From contig CM030711.1 of assembly GCA_017979445.1 (NCBI GenBank), forward strand, positions 5,053,221 through 5,117,220: 64,000 bases of DNA. Reading direction: 5' to 3'. The notes beneath the pieces are model-generated. The model did not search any database, had not been told where the DNA came from, and saw nothing but the letters and a program-made list of their open reading frames with translations. Below are positions 41,338 through 53,454 of the stretch, in pieces. How positions within the stretch are numbered: position 1 is the first letter of the stretch; every line of letters starts with the position of its first letter. Origin of the DNA: Akebia trifoliata. Lineage: Eukaryota; Streptophyta; Magnoliopsida; Ranunculales; Lardizabalaceae. A program made the translations under genes and the position numbers.

Positions 41338-41797
41338 TCTCTCGTATATACTAATAAAACTCAAATGCCCTCATCTTCAACCTCTATTCTAAAGCCCTGA
41401 TTTTTTTTCCCCATAACCAATCTATCATCTACAAGCGCTTTAGCCTCTGTGTATATTAGTTTTAATCTATTCAATCTCGTTTTCAACCTAGTCTTAAATT
41501 TTTGTAGAAAATTTTAAATTTTTTTTATCAAAATTCTAATTTTTTTTATTTTATATAACAAAACACAAAAGTGCTCAACACTCTCTTTATAGTGCATAAA
41601 GAGGGTTAGGATTATTATGCTACAAATTTCAAGATAACTTTTGATTTTATTATCCCAAGAATTACCCTACAACTTTATTATTTTTCCTCTTCTCCTCTCT
41701 TTTTCAATAATAATACCTTCATAATTTATTGCATTTCCCCTCCTACCCCCTTAACCCTTGATAAGATGCTCGTGCCGGTAGGCATGACTAACTCTAG
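41338..41797 (+). mobile_element. Helitron-like element, about 460 bp
   Basis: The left end TCTCGTATATACTAATAAAA resembles the TCTATATAATAAAA starts at 30.5-31 kb. The right end reads CGTGCCGGTAGGCATGACTA then ACTCTAG (CTAG at 41794-41797), followed by T. A GTGCC/GGCAT hairpin precedes the end. The body ('aataataccttc', 'cccttaacccttgataagatg') matches the 30-31 kb elements. No protein is encoded. Confidence 0.55.
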
Positions 41798-43449
41798 TTT
41801 CTTATAAATTTAATATTGCCTTAAGGTTTGAAAGTTGAACTAGATATAATCTTGAGGTTAAAAATGAGGGGAAAAAATAATACTGAAAATGATGAAGATG
41901 ATTGGTTTAAAAAAAATTACTAGATGTTGAAGATAAGGATAAAAAATGATATCAAAAGAAGTATGTCATCAATTTGAAAACACGGATTTATATCAAATAT
42001 TCACCTAAACATGGAGAGGCATGTTTGAGTCACCATTTTTTTTCTTTGACAATGTACAAGAGTTTGCATACCATTCTTTCATAATGATTTTATTTTATAT
42101 ATTTGATTTTGACAAAAATATTTATCATGATTTTAAATTTGACTATTGTCTTGTCTCATTCTTTTGGAAAAGACAATATTTTCTTTCAATATGATCTAGA
42201 GTAAAGAAGTCAGGCGTCACCTTTAACATTCTCTATCATTGTCATGGTGACTTGGGAAAGTCATATCAATATTGGGTGAGTTTTAAAATCATTATCAATG
42301 TTGCATATAACCAATTTTTAAAAAAAACAATACTAATCAAAGTAAATTATGTTTTAGCAAAGAAGATAGAGAGGTAAGATAGTGAAAATACCAACCCCCA
42401 CCTGCCAAATATTGTCATAAGTAATAATGAGATGACATGGACATGCAATGAGAGAGAGGATCTATTTTCAATGACATTTTGACAATGATTCTTAATGATA
42501 GTGGGATATGACTTTTATCAGGATCGGATGATAATAACGATGAAGATGGTGTTATGTACAAAAATATTAATATAACAATTACTTGAAGAGACCAAGATTG
42601 GTATCATTTTAGAACTGACCAAATAAGAATAAAGTTAATTATGATTGTATAACTTATTAGATTATGTTCTTTTTCAAACAAATTGTATCTATATCTAATC
42701 CAATACCTAATGACGTTAGGATTCAATACCTTATTGGATCAAATCCTTGATTAATATGGTCTAATAAGCAATTCAATATTAAACATATTAACAGAGAGAA
42801 CATATATTCATTTGGTCATATGATACTTATTGGTTGGATTCATACCCAATGTGAGGTCTTTATCGAATTGAATCCTCATCGTATATTAATATTATGGCCC
42901 CAAATCTGATTGAATATTTATCATAAGTCATATTGCATATGCATATAATACCATCGATGTATCATTATTGGTTTGGGTCTTTATTGGTTGGGGTTTATAT
43001 TGGATATCAATATTTTGATCCAAAATTGATGTGATAACATTACAATCTAGAAAAATTTATCGAAACTAACTTGGTTACTCATCAAATTTCAATGCTCGAT
43101 TCAAATCCAATACGAAAACAATTGTATTGGCTTTGGAACATATCACATTTCAATTTGATGATATACATTTTAGTACATAAAAATATGATGATATATAAGT
43201 TTGGAAACTTAACAGATCTTAAATCTATTATTGTCTGTGGAGTCTAATGGTACTAGTCAGCAATAAGTATTATTTGTCTTTTCACAACTTTTTATCTATT
43301 AAGTTTGTTGGGGAATCATAAGGGGTCAATGACTCCCCTACCTAGAAGGAGTTTCAAGCGCGGAGCACCCAAAAGGAATTTCTTAAGGTTATTTTTATAA
43401 TTTCACTAGTATTATATAAAATCTTTTATATATATATATATAGGGAAAT
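41798..43449. other. Intergenic, nothing recognised
   Basis: AT-rich sequence without supported frames; many ATG/ATTG-rich phrases but no family motif. Confidence 0.4.
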
Positions 43450-43801
43450 GTTCAGCACCAAACATTTTGGCAAAACATTTTTCAAAACATGGGTTAGAAG
43501 TTTTGGAATGGGCTGATTTTTGGTGAGGATGATCTCTACGGTGAGGAGATCATCATCACTAAAAATCAACCCATTCCAAAACCTCTAACCCCATAAAAAA
43601 ATGATTTACAAAAAATGGACGGTCCACGATTTTTCAACTTGTAAACATGGGGCTAGAAGTTTTGGAATGGGGTGGTTTTTGGTGAGGATGATCTCCTCAC
43701 CGTAGAGATCATCTTCACCAAAAATCAGCCCATTCCAAAACTAACCCATGTAGGACAACAATGGTTGGTTAAAATGTTGGCCAAAATGTTTGGTGCTGAA
43801 C
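43450..43801. mobile_element. Compound foldback MITE in a (TA)n tract
   Basis: The outer inverted repeat is GTTCAGCACCAAACATTTTG on the left, matched by CAAAATGTTTGGTGCTGAAC on the right. Inside, the 43490-43575 arm and the 43650-43740 arm are also inverted copies (GTTTTGGAATGGG and CCCATTCCAAAAC type blocks). Each arm has its own small palindrome (GATGATCTC...GAGATCATC). The loop order (tacggtgaggag versus ctcctcaccgta) is inverted between arms. The element sits in TATATATA sequence on both sides, so a TA duplication cannot be resolved. Whole-length hairpin potential makes it a likely small-RNA source. Confidence 0.75.
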
Positions 43802-45030
43802 GGGACCCATATATATATCTTCATAATGGAATCGATATGGATTATGTATGTACTCAATTTTGAGGGAACCACATAAATTATTGTGTTTCTGTGTAATTCC
43901 TTATTGATCTTGTTCTTCGTTGCTTCAATTTGTTTCTTAACAATATCTGCAAATATTATATTATCAGATTACGTCAGATTGAATTATGGTATAATACAAT
44001 CCATCGACAATCCTAGCTATTAGGATGAAAGTTGGTGTGAAAAGGAGAAGATAAAAAAAAATGAAGAATTTTTTACTTGATCATTATGTAAATAAGTTTT
44101 TTGTTTTCAAATAATTATTTATTTATTTATTGTCGAGCTCATAATCAATTATTGTTATGAAATGATCTCGTAATTTTTCAAATTTAAAAATAATAACATA
44201 AATATTACGTTTGATTTATATCCTAACACAAATGTTGCATTTGATGGGACATTTAGGGATTTTTAGCTTTCTTCACATAAAAATCACTTTCTAAGGTTAG
44301 AAAGGAGTTGAAAGTCAAAGGTGCTTAGACCCACTTTTGCAGTATTGCATTTGTAAGAAGTCAAGTCGAAATAAGATTTGAGTACAAAAATGTTCCGAAT
44401 TTTTAAGTTAACAATGAAAATGTCTTGTATTATTTTTATGATTATATCTTCCATCTCGTTTTTCTACACATCTAGATGTTATTTTTTAGTTTATTTTATC
44501 AATTGTCTCACAACTTTTAGTAGTATTTATAGACATCCCCCAAAGCATTTCTTGGTTTTATTTTATTTTTGAAGATTAAATCACTTCTTGAATATTGGTA
44601 TCAAATGATCAATATTGCAAACACAATTCTTATAAAAAGTGATTCAATAGAAGTATTGGAAGAGGAATTGCTCCATATAGGGTCCAATAGTGCATTGTCC
44701 AACCACAACACAAATGAAATAGAAAATAAAGCCCTATTAGTTAAATAATATTCGACTTGTTTGCAATTCTTATTAGAAATACAAATTGACCGTGGCCCTA
44801 ACGAAGTACATCTTTGAATACTATCTTCCATAGCCAATTGCACATTGATAACATAACACCTATTTTCTTTTGTAAAAAGTACGTCATATTATATTCACAT
44901 ACGGACAACTTCAACATTTGACAAGATAAGTAAGGTTAATTTCACTTTTTTAGTCGAGTATACTTTATTAGGTGTCACTTTTACCACAATAAACTAGTAA
45001 TATAAGTATCTCTAATAATAATACAGTGTG
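43802..45030. other. Intergenic, nothing recognised
   Basis: AT-rich; an 80-codon minus-strand frame at 44601-44843 has no recognisable features. Confidence 0.4.
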
Positions 45031-45036
45031 TCACTA

Positions 45037-45215
45037 TTAGAGGTGCAACTTGGTTCGGTTTGAGGTCAAATTGAAACCGAACCGACATAGGTCGATTTCA
45101 CTAAATAAGAACTAGAACCGAACCAAATTCCATTGGAACCAAACCAAACCAACTCAAATTGAATTAAAGTCGGTTTGGTTCGGTTCAGTTCGGTTCTATG
45201 TGTATACATCCCAAT
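45037..45215. mobile_element. hAT-like remnant, GGTTCGG-rich
   Basis: TAGAGGTGCAACTTGG on the left and GTATACATCCCA on the right recall hAT ends, with 'ggttcggtt'/'aaccgaacc' repeats inside as in the 26447 element. No duplication was resolved. A similar piece with 'attgcacccc' is at about 47250-47410. Confidence 0.35.
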
Positions 45216-45226
45216 TTGTACAAATC

Positions 45227-47060
45227 TGTTAGGAAAAATCAAATTTTCTCTAATTGAGTTCAATTAAGAGCTTAAGCCTTTCAACGGGCCCATATTGCCA
45301 TTTGACATCATTTTCATGCATACATGCATCATGTCATACTGTTTTGCATGCCCTTACCTTATCCCATATCCAATCCAAATCTATCTCTATTATCCATTAA
45401 TCGATCCATCACCCATACCCTAACCCAAGTCCAAAACAAAGTCTATAACCTAAATTCATACTCAAAGTTCAAAACCAAGTCCATCTCCTAATCCAAAGTC
45501 CATAGCCAAAGTCCATGTTCTAAGCCCAATACCAAGCCTATCATAAGTCCATTCTCACACCCTCTCAAAGGGTGACATATGTTGATCTCCCATAAGCCCT
45601 CAACACTTAATGCTTTAATCTAATTGGAGAGTCAACTTCTCATTGTGAAAATTCAAGAGTACCATTCACAAAAAATATAGTCAAACAAAAAAGATTATTT
45701 GATCTTTGGTAAAAATTCATAAAGTTGAGAGAACTTCCAATCATATCCTTAAAAGATGGGAATCTTCAAGTACATACTTGGAGTTCTCATATTAGTTAAT
45801 TTCAAAAATATACATCCACTTTTATTTTACAAGTTATTCACAAATGAATCAAGGTCTACTTTTCACCTTTACACGTGTCGCTCCCCTACTCACCCTCCCA
45901 AAAGTACTTTTGTTATCCCATTAGTCTATTTTAAAAATATACATACACCCTTATTTTATGAGTTATTTACAAATGAATCAAAATCTACTTTTCACCTTCT
46001 TCTTCACTTTTACACATGTCACTCTCTTATTCACTATTTCAAAAGTGTTTTTCATTTTTTCATCTCTATTTATTAAAAAATCAAAGATCAAATAATATTT
46101 TTTAAGTTTCTTCACAAATTTCACATTTACCCTTATAAAGATGAAAAATCCAAAAAGAAATTACATAAGCTTCATGTACATTATCTTTATTTTTAAGGTT
46201 GGACCACTTTCTCCTCAAAAGTCCTTCAAAAACTCTATAAATACCCTCATTTTTTATAAACAATTTATTCTCTCAAGTCTCATCTTTCAACTTAAAACTC
46301 TATCAAAATCCTACTTATCCTCTCATATTTTTTAACATTCAACTCACTCAACCCTCAATCATATTACTCAACTCTCAAGTTCACTTCTCAAAGATCAAGT
46401 TCATTTAAGACTATCAAGGGACAAGGTAGGTTAGGATGTAGTTTATTTTTAAAACTTTTATTTTCTTCTTCTATCCCTCTATGTTCTATTCTTTTTATAA
46501 AACTTAAGATGTAATATACATCCTCTCCTACCTCCAGTAAATTGGACTAAGATTTGATCGAAAAGGTGGGGGTTGATGCCATCTTTTCCTTAGTCTCATG
46601 CGTTATGTTGTACACAATGCACACACTCACATATGCCGGACAATGATAAATAAATGTGTCATCTTTTTATGGGGTGAAACACTAAGTTTCTAGCTATGCA
46701 TACATGCATCAAAGTTGTAGTCTTAAGGGAACTTCATCATGGAGTCTCTCTAATAGCTCAAAACCAACACTCCTGTTCATAAAAATAATGTGGCTATATG
46801 GGTCATCCTTTTTCATAGGATACACCTAATGTCACATTGAAATCAAAACTCCCTGTCTAAGAGAATATTTCACTCAATGCACATACAACATCTAACATGT
46901 ATTCACATGCATTTTTATTCATGTTCTTAAGTTTTTTACAAAAAAGAATGGCCAAGCAAGGTAACCACCTATGGTGGAGAGGATGAGGTGCCTAATGGTG
47001 GTGACTCCAAATAACGTAGCATTGAGGTTCCGTGACGAACACCTCATGTCTACATTGTGA
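45227..47060 (+). mobile_element. LTR-type remnant, plus orientation
   Basis: It begins near TGTTAGGAAAAATC, with TCAACGGGCCCA at 45281. It ends with GGTAACCACCTATGGTGGAG, GAGGTGCCTAAT and GGTGGTGACTCCAAATA (46959-47009). The same ordered blocks, in reverse, occur at 48800-50796 (GGTTACCACCATGGTGGATG, GGGTGCCTAAT, GGTGGCGACTCC). The two segments are therefore relatives in opposite orientation. No pol or gag frame is visible. Confidence 0.5.
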
Positions 47061-48780
47061 ATTACCAATATTCTATAAATTGTAAGTAATATTTTCTAAT
47101 GAAAAAATAAACACAAATAAACATAAAATTTCATACAATAAATTACAAATCTATCCATAAAAAGTTATTAGTTTATTTATAAAAGATCACTAATATATGT
47201 CCTAACTCCTAAATTAATTTATAATAATTATTATATTTATTTATTGCATAGGGGTTTGGTTCTATACAAGTTTGATCTGATATTCAAATCAAATTGATCG
47301 GTTCACCATTTTCATAACCCGGAAATGATTCGCAACTTGTTCCAAACCATCCAAAAACTATCGGTTTGCTTCGATTTTTAATTTGATCCAAACCAAATTG
47401 CACCCCAAGTTACTATAGCGCCCCCAAATTCTAATACCAATCCCTATGATTTTATGTTAGAATTCAAAACAGTAAATAACATTACACAAATATAATAATA
47501 ACATATATATTTGACACGTAATAAAGTAATAATATTACAACGAAAAAATATAACTAATAACTAAAAAATATCATAGTGTGGAAACTAAACATCGATTATA
47601 ACCTATGATCTACTTACAATACTTCAAATACACAATCTCCATAAAATAATACAAACAACTAAACCATAAGATTATTCCTAAAGCAAACGGGGGCTACAAC
47701 TAATCATTATAAAGAACCTCAAGTATATTATCAAAATTTGACTCCTCAATAGTTGGCATTTGAAATGGTAAATGATAAGGTAAGTAACAAAAGAGTTACT
47801 CAACAGGTAAACAATTATCTTAAATTAATAATCTCATAAATACGAGGGTAAAATCATTTTAAAACATTTAAAACATATATAAGTTTTTTAGCGTAAATAA
47901 TAGAAAAATGATAACCATACTGAAAATATAAATAATTACAGGATTTGTCATAAAATAACTCTTAAAATAAAGAATAATCAAAAAATAATAATTATTTGCA
48001 AAAGTTATCTATTTACTAGTTTTACTATCAAAAAAAATATCATCCTTAACAAATCATAAAATATTTTGTGACATAATGCAACAAATACTGAAAATATAAA
48101 TAGATCATTTTATCAATTTATAAAATTTTAATTTCAAATTCAAATGATATTATTAATAGTATTAAATACAAACAGTGGTAGTGTACTTGATAATAGTGTG
48201 AGAATTATAACTAGATACCTCCTAGTCAGGATCTGAATTATTTCATACTTCATCAATGTGGAACGCCATTGTTATTTCTTGATTTTTTGGTTAGTCACTA
48301 CACTTACCATAATTGAGTGACCATTTATTTAGTCTAGGTAAGCAGTTGACTATGACCATAAGGTTTAGATTCTTTCACAAAGCGTCAATATGTTCAACTG
48401 CTCTAAATTATTAATAATTATTGATTAGCCATTTTCACCAATAAATATAAGACAAAATCTTTCGAATCTCAATTGTGATGATACTCTCCTATGAATCCCA
48501 TACTATATACGAATTTACCATCTTAACTATAATTTTAGGATAACATATCACTCCGAGAATAACATGACAGACTATCCTTATATGCATTCGTATACTCTTT
48601 AACGGATCTCAAAATTATTACATATGTATATTTTTCTTTTTCAAAGGAAACTGGAGGAATTAACATACAAGTTTATGGAATGGACATCTAAATTCCTACC
48701 ATGCAATTGCTAACACGACAAACATAAATAAAAATACACATCACTTTGCGATTATGGACACGTGATTTATCCAATTTTGA
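47061..48780. other. AT-rich gene desert
   Basis: No gene signal. The phrase TATAGCGCCCCCAAATTCTA near 47414 resembles an LTR terminus but stands alone. Confidence 0.35.
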
Positions 48781-48789
48781 ATATATCAT

Positions 48790-50796
48790 CCATTTTGGAG
48801 GATTTTGGAGTCGCCACCATTCATATTTGAAATGGGTGTGAATGGTCATCCGGATTACATTTTTTTAAAAAATATGTTAATTTTGGCATTGTGGTAACTC
48901 TCGTACGGATATGACTCATTTGATTTAACTTTTGATTTTAGGTAAGGGGGCTCATTTTATGGAGTAGGAAAGGTATTAGGCACCCTACTCCATCCACCAT
49001 GGTGGTAACCTCGGATTCAGTCCATTTTAAAAATAAGAATAAAATAAGAAAAAGAATCAAAAAATTCGATATGTGCCCTCAAGTATGAGGGACTTTGATC
49101 TTGGTTCAACTCATTGAGGGCACCCTTATTGAAAAAGGGGCCCTTTGATGGTTCAAACCATGGTGGTGTGTGTGAAGGTGTGTAGAAAGGGATGAGTAGA
49201 AGAGGGGAGTTGGAGGGGGTGTTCTTTTGTCCAAACCCACCTTGCTCATTTGTTGACTTTCTTTGACTTTTCTTGATGAATCCCTTTGACCTTCTTGGAT
49301 TTACTTGAGAAGAAGTTGAGAGTTGAAGGTAATGAAAGTGAGTTGAGAGTTGAGATTTTGAGAGTTGAGAGTAGTGAGGTGAGTAGAGAGTTTTTTTAGA
49401 GAGTATTTTTTTCAAATTTTAATTAGGTAGTTAGAGTTGATGATAAAGGGGTTTTATAGAGTTTGTGAGTTGTTTTTAAGGGTAAAGTTGGGTGAAATGA
49501 GGAGGAATGATATAATGGTGTGGGATTTAAAAGAAAGGTAGGAATATACTAGAAGGGTTTTGAAGGTATTTGTGTAAGAATGTTAAATGGGTTGTTTTAC
49601 AATCCAAATGGGTTGGATCTTTCAACCCATTTGGGTTGAATGTTAGGTGAAGGATAATAAATTACGAGGATGGGGTGTAAGAGAGTGATGGATGGGTTGA
49701 GTGTTTGGGAGTGGTGTTTAGATTTGAGAGAATGAGGGGTGTAAGAGGGTGGTTGATGATATTTTGAGAAAGTGTGAGAGATGATGCCATGTGTTAAAAT
49801 GGGTGGAAATGAATGGTTGAGATGAATTGATGGGAGAGTGTGAGTGTTTGATTTGAGAGGAGGGGTGTGGGTTTAGATTGTAGATGTGGGTTTGGTAGGA
49901 AATGATGAGGGTAGATTAGGGGGAGGTATAGGTTAGGGGTGTGGGTAGATTAGATTTTTAAAAACAAAAGAGGTGATGGGTTGATGTGGGTAGATTAGGG
50001 GGAGGTGTAGGTCAGGGGTGTGGGTAGATGATGTTTAGAGAAAAGGTGATGGGATAGGTTGGGGATGAGGGAGGTGAGATGGGTGATGACATGTGTCATT
50101 TTTGATGAAAAAGTGATGATTGATTTGATGTGGGTTGTGGTTTGTGGTTTGTGGGTTATGGATATAGGTTGGATATGCATTGGATATGGGTTTGGGCTTA
50201 AATAGTGTTGGACTTAGGTTTTATGAGGATTTTTGGGATTATAGGAATTTGTTGAGAGTCATTTTAGATTGGATTTTTGATGGTGGTTAAGTTTTAGGGT
50301 TTAGGTAAAATGGGGTTGAACTTAGGTTAGGGGATGGGAGGTGAGAGATTGATTTTAGAGAGTTGAAGGTTGGTGGGCCATAGATGGACTTGGGGTATTT
50401 TTGGTTTGAGAGCGGAGCGATGAAGGTTGTGGAAAGTGGTGAGTATCTCAAGTCTCATTTTGTATAATTTATCCTTTTAGGGATTTTGGGGATCATTGGA
50501 TTGATCAAAACGCCACGTGTTGGCAAATCGGGCTTTTTAGGCCCGTTGGTAAGTTTATCAAAAAATTGAGTATTTTTTACTTTGGGAGTGGAACAGTGGA
50601 GGTTGGAGAGGTGTAGGGTAGGTCAAGTCCTTTTGGTGGGCCCACTAGACCACTAGGAGATCTCAGGGGCTTTGGTTCGATCAAAATGTCATATTTGAGT
50701 GATTTGGGCTTTTGAGGCCCGTTGGCCAATTTTATTGAAAGATTATTGTTTTTTGGACATTTCGAGTGGGGGCCCGTTCAAATTGGGGTGTCTACA
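48790..50796 (-). mobile_element. LTR (solo or truncated), minus orientation, about 2 kb
   Basis: On the minus strand it starts TGTAGACACCCCAATTTGAA at 50796 and carries GGCCAACGGGCC soon after. Far inside lie GAGGTTACCACCATGG, AGGGTGCCTAATACC (48963-49016 region) and GGTGGCGACTCC near 48810. This layout is that of a large plant LTR or LARD-like element with non-coding interior. Strand composition is strongly skewed (G-rich on plus from 49.1 to 50.8 kb). Frames on the minus strand are proline/serine/histidine-rich by-products of this skew. The other boundary and a 5 bp duplication were not resolved. Confidence 0.5.
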
Positions 50797-52972
50797 GTGA
50801 TAATATAAATTAAATAAACATACACATCGTCCTGTGATAACATAACGAAAACATTAACCTTCGAAAATCCACTCACTTCTACATGCAAACAAAAAGAGTC
50901 TATACTTTTGTTTATAAACTAAGGATATCGTAATGTAATTCTTCAAAAATTTCAATATCTTCAATGGTTTTTCACAAGATTAAAAGGATATTTTTTTATT
51001 TTTCATTAAAATCATTTATTATACAACAAAAATACTCGTTCTAGTTTGTTTTGAAACACATAAGATCAAAATAAGTGAAAAATCAAAACTCACTATTCAA
51101 GGTGACACTTTCATTGTATAATATGAAGCCCATACCACGTTGCGGTGAATTTATCACCAAAAGGGGTGCGATTTTCTGGAAAGTCTTAGATTATCTTCAA
51201 TGGAGATAAAATATTTAGAGTTTTCAACACAAAATTTCATGCTAACAGAAAGTATGAAAAATTGGACTTTTCGAAATATCTTAGGCAAACTAGGGTATGT
51301 TTTCAAAAAAAAAAAAAAAACAGACCGTGACTCTACAATTTATTGGATTACATGACAATTCAAAAATTCACTAAAATCATAAAAGTCTAAATTTCATTAG
51401 GGTCGTGGTCAACCTTGAGAGTTGACACCTGAGAGTTTCTGATTATTCCTCGATTGTAATGAGTTGGTTTATTTTTATTTTTGTGAAAATAATTTTGATC
51501 GATAGAAAATGAAAAAATTGAGAAGACCTTGAACTGTTACACAATAAAAATATTGAAATGATTTTGTTAAACACGGATTTTGAAGAAATATATTATTTTT
51601 ACCTAATTTAACATAAAAGTATTTAGGTTTTTATTCAAAAACTAGATACATAGAAATATATGATTATTAAGAAGATCTAAAAGTTTTCTACATCAGATCT
51701 ATACTAAGAAAATTCACGAAGAATGAAAAATCTTGAGTTAGGTCTGAAGTTCTCTTTTTAACGTGGTAAAAAATGTTACTTCTTTGATTCCCCTCAAAGC
51801 TTACGACAAATCGAATAATTTTCTCTTTTACATCGAAGTATAAAGGAAACTTTATTTATATGGTAACCTAGATGAAAAATAAAAGTAGATTAAAATTTCT
51901 TTTTAGAAGAAAAGAACGTGAGAGTTGGGAAAAACCTATAAATTTTCTCTTAAGTTTGGTATTTATAGAGTCCTAAGGATATAATGATTATTATTAAATT
52001 TATTTTATTTTTTTTTTAAATTTATGTTCCGAATTTCGATTTAAATGAACTTATAGTCTATTTTGAAAGATTTTCCAATACAGATCTAATGGTGTAATTG
52101 ACTTTCTAAAATTCTAGGTCCATCGAAATATCCCTCCTTTGGGTACAACTTTGATACGAAATTCAAGGATTATGTAATATTTTCATTCGACTTTTAATTA
52201 AGGCGTGCTTACAAGCTAAAGTATTTTTTGTTTCAATTTTTTAAATCTAATTATGATGTCGATTTTTCTCAAAAGTTTGTAAATCAAAGTCTATACTTCA
52301 AATCACAGTAAAAACTCGAAGTTTTCAAAATTAAAACTTTTTTTTTCAAGATACGAGTTTTTTATCTTCTAATTGTCTTCACTCCATCTTATATGTTCCC
52401 CGGGTTGTTGACTTAAATTTGTAATGGGTAGAAAATGTCTTCTCTCTCACAGGCGCTAGCTCTGAACTTAATGATTTGACTTTTTCTTATGTATTCGTTT
52501 TCGAACTCGAGGCTTCCATACCAAAGTCTATCTCATTCTTTTTCTTTCTTCATTTTTACCCTCTTTCTTCTTGGGGCCCGTTTCAAGATTGCTGTTATAT
52601 ATTTTTTCTCCTAGGGGTCTTTTAAGTAGGCCGGCCATGTGGTATAGTCACTCTCGCCATTTTTTTATCAACTTATTTTGAAGCTTATCTAGATTAATTT
52701 AAACTATCATTCAAATAGAGATGCTAATATTGACTGACAACTTACTAATAACACAATTGATTGACAATTTTATTTTTTATGTTATTCACCATAACTATGA
52801 ATCTTGTCCATGGTTCAAAAAGATAATTTTTATGATGATTTTCTAATTGTATCTATGTTATTCAGAATATATATATATTTTTTATATTGATATTTTTTGT
52901 CATAACCAAGTTATCCCTACATAAAGTTATTTCTAAGTAATTTTCAAAAGGGCATTTCACTTAATGAAGATG
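50797..52972. other. AT-rich gene desert
   Basis: No supported gene. An A-run lies near 51308-51320. Text may belong to an older element interrupted by the LTR at 48790-50796, but this could not be shown by eye. Confidence 0.35.
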
Positions 52973-53454
52973 ATAGATTTAGAATTTGGCCCACCATACA
53001 ATAGGTTCATCTATGTGCACCTCTATATGAATGTTCAAATTCTATCTAAAGCTTATCCATTTTTTTTTAATGTGATTATATTTTCTTAGCATAGTTAGAT
53101 TTTATTTATTTCCTTTTTAGATTTGCTTGGTTGATTTTAAAAAGCTTTGTTTGATTGTTGATTTGATTTATTTTTGTTAGTTAAAGATAAAGATTTCTTT
53201 CCTTATTTGTTTGATAGATCTAAAATTTGACCCACCATACAATAGGTTCATTTATGAGCACCTCTATATGAATGCTCAAACTTTATCCAAAGCTTATCCA
53301 ATTTTTTTAATGTGATTATATTTTCTTAACATAATTAGATTTTATTTATTTCATTTTTAGATTTGCTTGGTTGATTTTAAAAAGATTTGTTTGATTGTTG
53401 ATTTGATTTATTTTTGTTAGTTAAAGATAAAGATTTTTTTCCTTATTTGTTTGA
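52973..53454 (+). repeat. Tandem duplication, about 241 bp unit
   Basis: Copy 1 (52973-53213) and copy 2 (53214-53454) share CCACCATACAATAGGTTCAT, GTGATTATATTTTCTTA and TTTGCTTGGTTGATTTTAAA, with scattered substitutions. It is non-coding. Confidence 0.85.

Noticed and set aside
49017..49415. 132-codon minus-strand frame in the LTR region
   Set aside because: It is low-complexity Ser/Pro/Thr/Gln sequence that follows the strand skew of the LTR, with no domain.
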